The notes: generated from the letters alone by a model not told the origin. Positions 45,599 to 57,800 are shown, numbered from the stretch's first letter. The stretch: 64,000 nt of DNA from Thunnus maccoyii (GCF_910596095.1 NC_056540.1:32719501-32783500), one strand, 5' to 3'. Numbers and translations: made by a program.

Positions 45599-46489
45599 TC
45601 ATTTGAGGAAATCCAGTACTGGACTGGTCTTCCTTTTCTGTTCTTTTAGGGGATGAGGTTGTGGGAAGAGCTGCTCTTCTAGATGGGGTGGAGGCAGATG
45701 GACTTGAGGTAGATGCAGTGAACTCTTCAGGACTTGATGCTCAGGCTCAGTAAGGTTGGTTTGTACGGGAAGTTTAATGATGTCCTGAAAGAAGAAAAAG
45801 ATAAATAAATAATGAGAAACCTGCCTGACTCTGGTCAGGTACATAAGAACACCCACACATTGCAGTTCCTAGGAAAAAAAATCCTTAACCGAGTGTCCAG
45901 TCACACAGAACTGACTCACCTCTAACCCGAGACCTGCAGGTCCACTGAAACTGAAGCTTTGACTTTTTTGACATCTACGTACTTGCTACCTATCGTATGA
46001 AGGATTGAGAAATACAGGTGCAATAGTATCTTTGGACTAAACCCTTCTGACTGAAACATTAGAGATTTATTTGGGAAATGTGATTGTTTTCTTTCCTGCT
46101 AAACTTATCATAAGTGATGTTGTTGCATCGGTATTTGAAACAAAAGATGCCACCGAAACAGGAAGCTCATCTGCAAGTCTGACATCCAAAACCTCACACA
46201 TACATACGTATCTGCATAAACCTGCAAAACAGGTGGCAGCTGTGACCTCTCCGTCTTCTGCCCCTGAGTCATCGGTCTTGGAAGTTTTTAGCTCCTGCAA
46301 TAAAAATCACACACACACACAACTGAATATTATAAAAATGTAGTAATGACAACAACATTTACAGAAGCAAGATGTTTTACATATAAATACGTTTGTTTCA
46401 TTAACTTTTATGCAGTTATTAACTAATATTTTCTTTTTTAAGTTCTCCCATTTTCTGGAGACCTGTTGTAGAGTCTTCTTTAATGTCAT
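45599..46489 (-). pseudogene. Harbinger-associated Myb/SANT-like gene, decayed
   Basis: On the - strand QQVSRKWENLKKK (last helix of the Myb/SANT-like domain) at 46489-46420, then SGAEDGEVTAAT and PVSVASFVSNTDATTS at 46300-46067, then after a gap KEQKRKTSPVLDFLK at 45640-45600. This order is that of the second protein of vertebrate PIF/Harbinger elements, which helps the transposase bind its ends and enter the nucleus. It is upstream of, and in the same direction as, the transposase at 43377-44823, as expected. The gap at 45857-46066 may be an intron. The N-terminal part of the domain was not found, and the pieces are in different frames. Confidence 0.55.
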
Positions 46490-48473
46490 GGTTGAGAGAA
46501 TTATACATTTAATAATACATTATTAATTATATAATAATAAATTGGCAAGCAAATACAGCAGTCAGGTCACTGAATCCCCCAGCTGTTTGATGGCGTATTT
46601 CTTCTTTGTATGTGTTCTTCATTTTCTGCTCAGAATTTTATTAGCTGCCTGTTTTCTCAGGAGTCTGTGGAATATTACAACATGATTATAACATAGTACT
46701 ATGGCACTAAACATGTATGCATCATATGCATCATACATGGGACATGAACTCGTCATTTACACGTGAATAGCAATTTTTCTTAAATGCATATTATAACAAT
46801 CCAATTATATGTTCCTTTGCATCTACAGTAAACTAAGATATTCCAGCCGATTTTAAAATTTTTTGCATGATTATTTGAGAATGTTAGAGGCCTCAGACAT
46901 GAGTTACCTGTATGCAGAAGACGTGTCTTCAGCATACAGGTAGCCAGTTCAAGCAGAGACAGGAGACGTTGGCTGTGCTCGTTCATCAGGCTGTTCTCTG
47001 TTTGAGGAATGGAAGCCTTACTAGTGCTCGCTCTGGTGACTGCTCCCTCTTGTGGCGGAACAGAAAAGCACACTTCACAAAAAACAAAGTTTAAACCTAT
47101 AATAAAACATATTTAAATCTAGCCTTTTTCACAGAAAAAATACATAAAATAGTGATCCAAACCTACCTATTGTGTCCATACATTTGTAGGTGTCACATGA
47201 AGATATACTTACATTCATAGGCTTCTTTCCCTGCACAGGTAGCCATATTTCAGGTTACACAACCTCCAGTATGCAAAGCATTTTGGGAATTTTCTCCTAC
47301 CACTCAGTTTTGAGTCCGTTTGAAGAGACATCTGGAGGGCTGGATGACCATCACCCCTCGATCCCCAAAAGAAACGGGACACCCTGCCCTACACAGGAGC
47401 ATGGTAAGGCCGAGGGAGGGAACTGGGATTGGGCCCGTGTCAGGATAAATACATGAAGGCATTCACTTTGCAAATAAAGCGACTCTCTCTCTCTATCTCT
47501 CTCTCTTTCCCTCCTTGCTAATGTTTGCTCGGCCGGGCTGATTGATGACACGCTGATCTGCAGCCTCTCATCAGTCTGAATATGAGGAGCTTCACATTCT
47601 GACCACAGCAAATAAAGTAAATAAAGCAGAGCCGAGCTGTCACTTCTGCTCTGATAGCATCGTTCAATATGCTGGAGGGGAAGGAGGGAGGAGAGGGAGG
47701 AGGAGGAGGAGGAGGAGGAGGAGGAGGGTAATTTCAGCTCATTTCAGTTGGAGGAGATACACATCCAAAATGAAAAAGCACTAACACGAGTGAACACTCG
47801 AGTAAGACTAAAGGAAAGATGATTCTATTAAAGCAAAGCAGCCGCAGAGCGTGTCCCAGTTCCATACTACTAATGTTGACAGAATATTATTTTGATAGCT
47901 AGTATACACTGTAGCACAAGAAATTAACATACTGTACTAACGCTGGCTCTCAAATATAATAGCAGAGGATGTGGCCTGTTTGGATAGATAAAGGTCATTC
48001 ATAACAAGCCTCCATTATTTCTGATGTGCTGTTTATTATAAAACATCTGCAGGAAGTTTCATTATTAACAGTTTACATACAGAACAAGTGGAATTTTGTA
48101 GAGTCAGTGAATGCAAACACGACTGTCTTGTTGAAATTATAGCAAAAAAGCTGAATTACCACATTATACTGAAGTTCTTTGAGAAATTTATAATGTAGTA
48201 CAAAGGAAGAGGTTATGATATGTAGCGCAACAAGCTAGCGAAGCTGTAAACAGAACCGTGTTCCTGCACATGCTCAGTAGCGTCTGCCTTACACAGAACT
48301 ACTCTCTGGAGACTGAAAACATGATGCTGTTATTAGTCTTTGGAGCCGTTTCTAAACAAACTAACATGACCAAACTCTTCATGATGAAGGAACATGTGCA
48401 GCTGACGTGTTTTTAATAGTTTCTGGACAACGACGGAGGAATAAGATATATCAGGCTTTGATACACACAAACA
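46490..48473. other. Unassigned DNA with (GGA)n
   Basis: A GGA array at 47697-47728. 47520-47680 (GGGCTGATTGATGACACGC, TCGTTCAATATGCTGG) is unique and could be conserved non-coding DNA; TGATTGATGAC resembles a PBX/HOX-type site. No coding pattern recognised. Confidence 0.4.
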
Positions 48474-49545
48474 CAATAATAATAATAATAATAATAATAA
48501 TACATTGTATTTGGAGGCCTTTCAAGTCACCCAAGGTCACCTTACAAGAAATAAAAGCGTAAAAGAATCAAAAAAACATCAATTAAAACAAAACATCAGC
48601 GTAAAAACAGGTGAGGTGCACAGTGTCCAGTTATAGAGAGTATACCAGTTTGAACAGGTGAGTTTTGAGGTGGGACTTAAATGAGGTGATGGAGTCTGAC
48701 TGTCTTATATGTGGGGGGGGGGGGGGGGGGGGGGGGGTTCCAGAGCCTGGGTGCTGAGCAGCTGAAGGTTCAGGCACCCATGGTACTGAGGTGTGACGTG
48801 GGGATGGATAAGAGCAGCGGGTGCGGGACAGGGTGTATTCATGAAGGAGGTCGTGGAGGTAAGTCGGGGCTAGGATGTGGAGAGCTTTATGGGTGAGGAG
48901 GAGGTTTTTGTAGCCGATGCGGTGTTGTACAGGGAGCCGGTGAAGTTGGATGAGAACAGGGGTGATGTGGTCGGATGATTTGGTACGGTTGATGATCCGG
49001 GCAGCCAAGTTCTGAATCATTTGCAGTCTGTTGATGAGTTTGGTGGGGAGTCCGGTGAGGAGGGCGTTGCAGTAGTCGATGCGCGATGTGACAAATGAGT
49101 GAACCAGGATTTCGGTGCTGGATCGGGACAGTGATGGGCGGAGTCTGGAGATATTGCGAAGGTGGAAGAATGCAGCCCGGGTGATGTTTTGAATATGGGG
49201 TGCAAATGAGAGGGTGCTGTCCAGAATGACGCCGAGGCTCTTGACTTCAGGGGGCGAAGGGTACAGGAAATCCATCAACGATGATGATGGGTGGAGCTGG
49301 GGTGAGTTGGGATTTGGAGCCGATGAGCAGGGCCTTGGTGGTTTTATTGCCGTTCAGCTTCAGGAAGTTGCAGTGGTGGGTTTGGAGGAGATGTAGACCT
49401 GTGTGTCATCGGCATAACAGTGAAAATGGACCCCATGGTGACGGAGGAGAGTGCCTAGGGGAAGGAGGTAAATAGTGAAAAGAAGTGGACCCAAGACTGA
49501 CCCCTGGGGAACACCCAATGAAACACAAGAAAACCCAGACAATAC
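48474..49545 (-). pseudogene. L2-clade LINE, 5'-truncated
   Basis: From 49542 on the - strand: [33 protein letters not shown] (catalytic YADD intact), a frameshift, then a continuous 215-codon frame to 48631 with [61 protein letters not shown] and [17 protein letters not shown]. It is the C-terminal half of an L2-type reverse transcriptase. The 3' UTR passes GTGACTTGAAAGGCC and ends in a TTATTATT tail (48474-48502), as in L2. A 25-base C run (48713-48737) has expanded within the frame, encoding prolines. The 5' half is absent; it is probably a normal truncated insertion. Confidence 0.88.
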
Positions 49546-50332
49546 TCGTTAGGAGATCAGTTCATTGTTGGTTTGGCTCCAAACATAAGATTTGTTTACA
49601 ATAAGAAAAAAATATAGAAAATCGCCAGCCAATGTTGTTTTTAAGATGGTATAATGTAGACTTTAAAACTGATTTGACATGACTGTTGAAGTTGAACTCT
49701 AAGAGGGTCTGTTGTTCTCTTTCAGGGAAATAAAAAGCAACACGGATCCTGTCAAATTAATTCTGTAACAGGTGATATTTTGAAAGAAGTAGAAAGAGTC
49801 TTCTGGGGGATATTTAGGCTCTGTTGGACTCAGTAGTGAAAAACCAGGGTACATCTTGACACCACATTCACCTGATGCAACTGTATCCAATTCTTTTTTT
49901 TTTCAGTGACGGTTTTGCTCGCTCTGCTCTCAGCAGGTTTTCCTTTTCAGCCTCTGGGCTCATATGTGAGCGCTTTGCATTCTTTCTTTGTTTTGATGTG
50001 TTTCAGGCTTTTCAGCTGGTTTCGGCCCGCAGGTGAAGTGTCGGGGGTTGCTCCCTCGCTCTCTCTCTCTCACTTTTTACGGCACCATCAGCCTTACATG
50101 AGGTGTGTTTGGGAAGCGTGGGATTTTTCAGCCTTGTATTTCTGTTACACCTCCAGCCTGAACCACCGCTCACAAATTATTCATGTGGTGTCACGTCAAA
50201 GAGCTGCAGCAGCAAACGCCTGCGGGGACAGCCACAGAGTGTGTGTGTGTGTGTGTGTGTGAAGAGTGTGTGTGAGTGTATCATGTATATTATGCAACCT
50301 GGGGTATTGTGTGAGACTGTGTGTTATGCAAG

Positions 50333-50382
<50 letters not shown>

Positions 50383-51060
50383 GTAATTCCCACTCCAAAT
50401 CAAAGTCCTTGACAGCTGCCTTAATGCCAGCTGCCTCTCAGGTGATGAAGGGCCCGCTGCTCGTCGCCACGGATACCTCCATCACTGCCGAACCCCCCCC
50501 CCCCACCAACCCCCCCCTCTGTTGACGGCGAATCAATCACTCCGTCCACTCGCCGCTCTGTATCCCTGACGCCGGCATGTATAATTAAAGTTTATTCCCC
50601 CGGACCTCCCAGCTCAGCTCCTTCCTGCCGCGTTCTGCGACAGCTCGCCGCCGCCACCACAGAAGAAAAAGATAAATATGAAATGGGCATTCATATTTCA
50701 GAAATGCAAGTGGGATTGAGGGAAATCAGCGTCCGAGTGGTCGCACTCCTCAGGTCGAGGCCTCCTACTTGTCAGTGATGGAGAGAGAATCAACAGGATT
50801 TAATTCACAGCAGCAGCAGCAGCAGCATATAGGAACATGAATCTTTAATTTTTCATTATTTAACCTTTATTTATATTCTGAAGGTGAACAGAAATCCTTG
50901 TTTTCAAGTGTATTAACTTTACATAAAATAATTCTACAGGAAATCACATTAAGAGGTAAAAAGAAAATGAGCAGAAAAAAGCAGAAATATGGTTTTGTTT
51001 TGTCCCCTTTTACTAAACTGCTGGAAAATTGATTGATTGATTGACACTTCAGTGAGATCC
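49546..51060. other. Unassigned DNA with GT arrays and conserved-looking sequence
   Basis: GT arrays near 50240-50262 and at 50335-50381. 50382-50480 (AATCAAAGTCCTTGACAGCTG, CCTTAATGCCAGCTGCC) and 50560-50760 (ATGTATAATTAAAGTTTATTC, CATTCATATTTCAGAAATGC) are unique, GC-balanced and contain E-box (CAGCTG) and TAAT cores; no frames of interest. CAGCAG repeats are at 50809-50826. Confidence 0.4.
50335..50381. repeat. (GT)23 microsatellite
   Basis: A pure GT run of 47 bp, the second in 150 bp. Confidence 0.95.
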
Positions 51061-51556
51061 ATAGACTGTATAAAAATATGGACGTCGTTACCGTGACGTC
51101 ACTCGTTGGTTTCTGAAGAGCGGTTTTGAAGCTCCGGCCGTCGCCATTTTGGCAGTGCATGATGCTGCCTAACTCCCAGCCAATCAAAAATGGGCAAAGA
51201 GGCGGGCTGAATGACTGAAACAAGCCACCTAGCGGCTGGGGGACCTGTCACTCAAAGCAGCCATGTCCTTCATTATGCATAACTTTACAGCTTAATAAAA
51301 TTTAAACGGGTGAGTTATAAAAAAATTCACCCCCCGTACAGTTGTCATGAAAGAGGAAATTAGCTACAGAGACCAAAACCGTTGTTTGTACCAGGCTGTA
51401 AACATGTTTATTTCTGCTGTAAAGTTGGGCATTTTAACATGGGGGTCTATGGGGATTGACTCGCTTTTGGAGCCTCAAGTGGTCATTCAAGGAGCTGCAG
51501 TTTTTGGCACTTCCACATTAGATTCATTCTACAGCCCCGGAGGTTGCTGCTTGGTG
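51061..51556 (+). mobile_element. Interspersed repeat family A, copy 3
   Basis: ATAGACTGTATAAAAATATGG to GGAGGTTGCTGCTTGG, same orientation as the copies at 5686 and 28161. It keeps TGACGTCA but lacks about 20 bases before GGCCGTCGCCATTTTGG that the other two have. Confidence 0.78.
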
Positions 51557-52037
51557 AGATCATAGCTGTAAGAGCAGATCGACTTCTTACAGCGTTACAC
51601 TGACTAGCGGCGCCCAATATGCCATCTACGTGTATATATATCAATAACTTTACTCAAAGTAGGGTAGCGGAAAAATATTAGTTTGATACTGAAGTTCTTT
51701 ACTTCATCCGACGCCCCTCTCAAACACAATTATTATTTGTGTTGCTTACTGAAAGTTTGCTGCCATTTTTATTTGTTTTGTTTCACTGCCTATATATTTT
51801 ATTTTATTTTAACATGTTCAAAATAAAAAATAATCTAATCTAATATTGATATTTAGGTACCATATTAGCACTGACAATGAAAAATACTTAAAGATACTCA
51901 GCAGTAGTGTGTTTGTTGTTGTATTTATTTGTGTGTCTGTGTACCTGTACTGTGCCTGTGTGTCAAAATGTGTTTTCAGGTATATTAAAGAGAAATTTGC
52001 TCAGAAATTCACTCAGTGAACCTCAGACCTCAGCTTC

Positions 52038-52078
<41 letters not shown>

Positions 52079-53435
52079 CTCACACACACACACGCTCCAT
52101 CCCAAATGAAAGAACCAAGAGTGATTTCCTCATTAAGAGTGTTTTTAATGCATGAAGAGATAATTTATTCATGAAAATTAACAAATGATTCATTCTGGCA
52201 GAAACTTTTTTTTTTTTGCAGCCGTTGTGTTCAGATATATTTTATTATTGTTATTATTTCAGTCTCGTCGCAGCGGCTCTTTATCGCCGCAGCATTATGT
52301 ATGCACAGCAGATTAAAAGAGTTTTGATCACCTCTGAAAATTACAGTTTTAGCAGGTAGCTCCAGTAATTAGTGAGCGCTGCCGACGTTACTCACCAGTC
52401 AGCAGCTTCAATAACATGTTCTCTCTCTTTTTTCTTTTTATAAAGACTATGAGCGCTACGACTCTGAGTTTTAATTCAGACTCAGTGTGAACTTTATGCT
52501 CTTGGTTCTGCTTATTTTATTGGTTTCGCTTTGTATTTTAATTCTGTTTTTTTTTTCCTGCTGCCATTTGTCTTTTTGTTGTTTAGAAAACTTTTCTGAC
52601 CTAGTTGGGGAAACTTAAGTAAAGTTCATGATAATTATAATTATTATTATCATTATTTTTTCCCAGACAGAAGTTGGCATAACAAAATTAAGAAATTACA
52701 ACCCTGGGGAAACAAAAAATGTGTCTCATTCAAAACTAAACTTTTTGGCTGCACAACATGAATTGTACAAAGTGACCCACCAGCAGTCACTTATTTTAAA
52801 CTTTAGCGGATAAATCAAAGTTCCCAAATACACCAAATCTGTCAGACTGAGATTTAAGGTTTTAAATGATTCACTGCATGTAGAATATTTGCATGTAATG
52901 AAACGGTGCAGCCATAAAAACACAGAGACTGTATCATGACAACATTATGTGGCTGGAACACAATGATACACAACATACAGTCTATGATTCTGACAGATGG
53001 AGAGAAATAAACACCAGCTGATTTAGAAACCTGACGCCTAAGTTTGAGGCTGAAATCTTTAGTCTGGTGACGACGGCAGAGAAGATTATGGGAACGCCTC
53101 ACTCCCCAAGATATTTTTGATCTGACCCCTCTTGTGTGTGAAATGTGCTAATGGACTCTGGAAGGAGAGGAAGTACAGGGTTCTCTTGTGTAAGCACAAT
53201 CATTACCTTAATTTGTCCTCTGTCAGTTAAATATATGAATGGGCAACACCTGGAAGACATACAGCAGTGCAGGGAGGCACTCAGATAACTGCAGCTGTGT
53301 GTTTGTAAGCATGCGAAGTGAGATGTATATTTGCTTGTAATTTGCAGCCAGTATCAAACATCTGATGTAAAGCCTGAAACCTGAAGAGTGGGGCCTGTTC
53401 TCTCAGTGGCTTCATGAACATTCACTCATGGTTGG
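51557..53435. other. Unassigned DNA with a CA array
   Basis: A CA array at 52043-52076 (plus a short one at 52081). 51790-51845 ends with AAATAATCTAATCTAAT, resembling a LINE tail. 52130-52420 is unique sequence (TCTTTATCGCCGCAGC, AGCAGATTAAAAGAG, CCAGTAATTAGTGAGCG) that looks constrained. An ATT run is at 52627-52655. No genes. Confidence 0.4.
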
Positions 53436-53463
53436 TTGTCCACATATTTTTGGCCATGTGTTG
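53436..53463. mobile_element. Single end of the Tc1-like CAAAAGTATGTGGACA family
   Basis: TGTCCACATATTTTTGGCCAT is the right terminal repeat of the family at 10586-11046 with one change. No matching left end was found within 600 bp, so it is a fragment. Confidence 0.6.
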
Positions 53464-53592
53464 TGTGACGGCTCTGAGCTGTATGACAGCGCTGGAGATG
53501 TCTCTCTCTCTCTCTCTCTCTACCTGGCGTCTTCCCGCCACCTAACTTGGTTTTGTTTGGTTTGCTCGTGTTTAGTTTAGCCTTTGTTAATG

Positions 53593-54271
53593 CCGGTGTT
53601 ACAAATCAGCTGGTTTTCCTTGTTAACTGGTTCGTAAACGTCGGGAGTTTCTCATGGCGACAGCAGATGTTCAAATCACAGATGAGGAAACATCGCTGAC
53701 CCTGTAAATGCCTGATTATTATTTTATATCACTGATAATTTCATAGACTAGACTATTCATCTGATTAATTAAGCTTATGGTTTATGGAGTTCAATGAAAC
53801 TTTGGGATCAGAAATATTCTTAACCATAATTTGATGTATTTTCTTCAAAATAAAAACTCCCTACCCGGGTTTCGACACCAGGTGTTAAATCTAAAGGAAA
53901 ACTTACGGTATATGGTGTCACATCACTGAGCAATGCAGCTTTGAGAACTACCAATAAGCCCAAACACACAGTCTATTTCAAAGCAAAAACAACTGTATAT
54001 TATCTTTGGGTTTTAAAATATGTCTGCAAGATTAACTCTGAAGTTAAACATTTTTCTTAGATCCATAAACCATCAATAAACTGAATTAATCAGATGGATA
54101 GTCTAGTCTACGGAATAACGAGTGATATAATAATATCACAATCAGGCATATACGAGGTCAGCAACGTTTCCTCTCCATGATTGGAACATCTGCTGTCGCC
54201 ATGAGAAACGCCCAACGTTTACAAACAAAGATAACAAGTTAACGGGAAAACCAGTTGATTTGTAACACCGG
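53593..54271. repeat. Long inverted repeat (foldback type)
   Basis: The left arm 53593-53788 begins CCGGTGTTACAAATCAGCTGG and passes TTTCTCATGGCGACAGCAG, GACTAGACTATTCATCTGATT and GGTTTATGG. The right arm 54062-54271 is its reverse complement at roughly 80-85%, with a 273-bp unrelated spacer. Such long arms suggest a foldback or MITE-like transposon; no protein is encoded and no target duplication was identified. Confidence 0.75.
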
Positions 54272-54689
54272 ACAAGTCCTCAAAATTAAACAAGAAGGTA
54301 CGTGGTTTGATCATGTGACTCCACAACGACAAATAGGAGTGTTTTCTAATCTGGTGCCCCTGTCAGCAGTGCTTTCCAAAAACGTTACACATCACTGTTA
54401 AACAATAATGATGTTTTATGATGTGACAATGCTGTGGTTGAGGTCTCTTTAGGGAAAGATTATGCTTAGGGTTAGGGTTAGGGTTAATGTTAGAGAAACA
54501 TGTGGTGAGTTAAAGTTACTACTTAGTGGATATGAAGTTAACATAATTTACTAAAAGGATTTCCACTCTAATCAACAATTATATAACAAACATGACAAAT
54601 ATAAACAGCCCCCCACCCCTGAATAGTGCTAGTCAGAAGAGAATAAAATGACAAACTCCATAGCTTTATAATTGATCTAAACAGGTAAT
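54272..54689. other. Unassigned non-coding DNA
   Basis: Three TTAGGG units occur at about 54467-54486. Nothing else recognised. Confidence 0.45.
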
Positions 54690-57600
54690 GATGTACAACA
54701 TGATTATGCATTGTTGTGTATATATGGAGAAAAGAAAAGATTCAGAGGTTTCAGAAAAGGGGCCAAAGTGTAATAAGCTGTTTGATTTGTGTTAGACACA
54801 GTCATTCGTTCCATTGAGAAATGTTCTGCCAACAAATCAAACCATTGTGATGTGGTTATTTTGTGTCTGTATTTCCAGTTGAGCGATATTGTCTCTTTTG
54901 CAACGGTCAAGGTGATAAGTACGGTGTTTGATTGATTTATGTAGGTGACAGATGGGGTGGAGGTCTCCTAAGAGGCAGAGGGAGGGGGGAAGTGGAATGC
55001 TGTGATCCAAGATTTGGGAAATGGTAATTATGTTATTCCAGATGTTTTGGGTTGTTGTGAAAAGCAATGCTGAGTGAAAGTAGTTGTCTGTGGTGTTGAG
55101 AGTGCAATGGGGACACACAGCATGTCTTTTACTAATTGTGGTGGTTGCAAGTTGTTATGTGTATCTTTTTTTTTTCTTCTCCTGAGTGCGTTCTTGAGTT
55201 GTGGAAAATGTTCTTGAATGAGATCAAACTTCTGGGTTAATTCATGGAGTGCTGTTTTCAAACAGGTGTTCTAAGTGAGTGATTCCTTTGATTTTCCACA
55301 AATTAAAAGAGCTTGTTGATCACAAAGTCTGAGTTGTTCCCCATTGGGGTGAATTTACATGGAGAGGGTGTGTGATTGCTGATCTTAATGATTTTCCATC
55401 AAGCTTCTAGACTTGTTGCAATAATTGTGTTCCTGTAGCAGTTATGTTTTTTTTATTGTTGTTGAGAAAAATGGTAGATCTTTGATGGACAGTTTGTTGC
55501 ATTCTGATCTGATCCATGTTCAATTTCTAACCATGGATCTTGGTGGACATTTGAGTGAATCCATTTCATGACGTATTGTAATTGATTGGCTAAGTAATAG
55601 TAAAGGAAATTTGGGGCATTTATATCTCCAAGCTGTTTGATTTTCTGTAGGTTTAAACTATTTGTTTTTTCCAGTAGAATTATGTGATTAGTGAGTCAAG
55701 TGTATTGATCCGATCGGGTGTTGGTTGGACAGGGTCATTGAGAAGAAGTAATTGATTCTGGGTAAAATTGACATTTTGATTGTTGCAATGCAGTCTGCAA
55801 GGGAGAGTGGTAAATTATTCCAGCTGTTTAACTGATCTTCAGTGGATTTAAGAATGGGGTGAAACAACTCTTGAAGACTGGAGGAAATATCAATGATGAA
55901 GATATCGAATGTTACCAGTTGAGATGTTGGGGGTTGCAGCCTTCCACTGGTGTTGATTTAGTGGGAGGATGGTGGATTTGGATCAATTAATGGAATAATC
56001 AGAGATGGAGGAGCGTCTTTATTTGAGTTTGAACACTGCTGAACACTTGAACACTGATTTTAAATTCTAGAATAGAATTTAAAATCCTTCTCCTAACTTA
56101 CAAAGCTCTTAATGGTCAGGCACCATCATATCTTGAAGAGCTCATAGTACCGTATTATCCCACTAGAACACTGCGCTCCCAGAATGCAGGGTTACTGGTG
56201 GTCCCTACAGTCTTTAAAAGTAGAATGGGAGGCAGAGCCTTCAGCTATCAGGCTCCTCTCCTGTGGAACCATCTACCAGATTCGGTAGACACCCTCTCTA
56301 TGTTTAAGAGTAGGCTTAAAACTTTCCTTTTTGATAAAGCTTATAGTTAGGGCCGACCAGGCTCGCCTTGGATCAGCCCTTAGTTATGCTGCTATAGGCC
56401 TAGACTGCTGGGGGACTTCCCATGATGCACTGAGCTCCTCTCTCCTCCTCCTCCTCTCCATCTGTATGCATTCATGTAACATCAATGCATGTCACTAACT
56501 TTGCTTCTTCCCCAGAGTTTTTTGTGCTTTCTCATCTCACAGGAAACTCTGGGTTCTGGGCCGAGCCTTCGCGGTCCTTCACAGTCCTGATGGCATCCTT
56601 CCCTGGCTATTGATACTTATACTTATTGTTATTGTTATGATTGTTGTTCTTCTGTCCCCCCTCCCCCTTTCCCTCTCTCTTTCTCTCTCTCAACCCAACC
56701 GGTCAAAGCAGATGGCCGCCCACCAAGAGCCGGGTTCTGCTTGAGGTTTCTTCCCGTTAAAGGGGAGTTTTTCCTTACCGCTGTCGCCAAGTGCTTCTCA
56801 TGGGGGAATTGTCGGGTCTCTGTAAATTAAAGAGTACAGTCTTGACCTGCTCTATGTGAAAAGTGCCTTGAGATGACTTTTGTTGTGATATGGCGCTATA
56901 TAAATAAAAATTGATTGATTGATTGCAGGTAATGACAGATTTTTTTGTATATATATTAATAAATCATCGGCATATAAACTGACCCTATGGGTTGAGTTGA
57001 TAGTGGTGATTCCAGTGATTTGTGTGAATGGCAGCTGCTCAGGGTTCTATAAATGGTGTGAATAACAATGTAGAGGCAGAACACCTTCCTTGCTACAGAT
57101 TAGTGTGAAACATTGTGAGGTTGTTCCGTTGGGGATCAATGATTCTAATAAACGATTCTCCGAAACTAAACCGATCTAGTGTAGCAAATAAAAAAAGTCC
57201 AGTTTATATGGTCCAGTTCTTTCTCTGCATCTAATGATATGATGGATGTGTTAGTCTTTTGATTTTTGGATATATAGTATGTATTGGGTTGAATAGGTGG
57301 TGCATATTACTTGAAGAGTGTATGAATGACTTTCTCCAATCTCTTAGTGCTTGTAAAACGTTTTGATCCGGGTGCTTTGTTATTTGACATGGCTTGTGTA
57401 ATCTAGTGTAATGGGTCTATCTAAGATATTTGCATGAAGTTCTGGTCCTAGAATGTGTTTATTGTAGTTATGTTACTAAATGTCGCTATAGAAAGTATGA
57501 AATGTTGTTGATATATCATTTGGAGTACACATTGTAATCCCCCCTGAGTTTTTAATAGTTTGTATAATTGTTTTTTCTTGTTGTCGCCTGAGTTGATTTT

Positions 57601-57800
57601 CCAGATGTTTTCCTGATTGGTCACTGTGTTCAAAGTAATTATGTTTTAGCTTCTATATGAGAAATTGGGTCTTCTTGTTTATGATGTTATTAAGTTCGTA
57701 ATTTGTTTCAGTTAGTTCTTTTTTATATCATCAAATTGATTTGTAGCTAGTATACAATTCAGATCTCCTACTCTCTGTTCAAGTTGTCTTTCCAGTTTTT
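54690..57800 (-). pseudogene. L1-clade LINE ORF2, degraded and interrupted
   Basis: Read on the - strand from 57800: YFEHSDQSGKHLENQLRRQQ (linker after the endonuclease), SNNKAPGSKRFTS near 57380 (the NKAPGxDG motif), THRVSLYADDLLIYI near 56980 (catalytic YADD), then beyond an insertion LADCIATIKMSILPRINYFF-like sequence, LANQLQYVMKWIHSN near 55580, MCPHCTLNTTDNYFHSALLF (55118) and ISLNWKYRHKITTSQWFDLL to a stop at 54704. The series fits an L1/Tx1-type ORF2 C-terminal two-thirds. There are many stops and shifts; the endonuclease is missing. Confidence 0.82.
56035..56933 (+). pseudogene. Rex1/L2-type LINE 3' end inserted in the L1 copy
   Basis: About 900 bp in the opposite orientation to the L1. 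It starts in coding sequence, FKILLLTYKALNGQAPSYLE, PYYPTRTLRSQNAG and AFSYQAPLLWNHLPDSVDTL, MFKSRLKTFLFDKAYS, then a stop. It is followed by a long 3' UTR with AGCCGGGTTCTGCTTGAGG, GGGGAGTTTTTCCTTACCGC and GGCGCTATATAAATAAA, ending in ATTGATTGATTGATTG. This is the standard 3' end of an abundant teleost LINE (Rex1/Babar or L2 group; I cannot separate them). It falls between the YADD part and the downstream part of the L1, so it is the younger insertion. The open frame is clean, so it is fairly recent. Confidence 0.85.

Noticed and set aside
5686-51556. Regular spacing of family A copies (about 22.5 and 22.9 kb) as a large tandem duplication
   Set aside because: Sequences between the copies do not resemble each other, so the spacing is most likely chance.
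54467-54486. Second interstitial telomere
   Set aside because: Only three TTAGGG units, too short to interpret.
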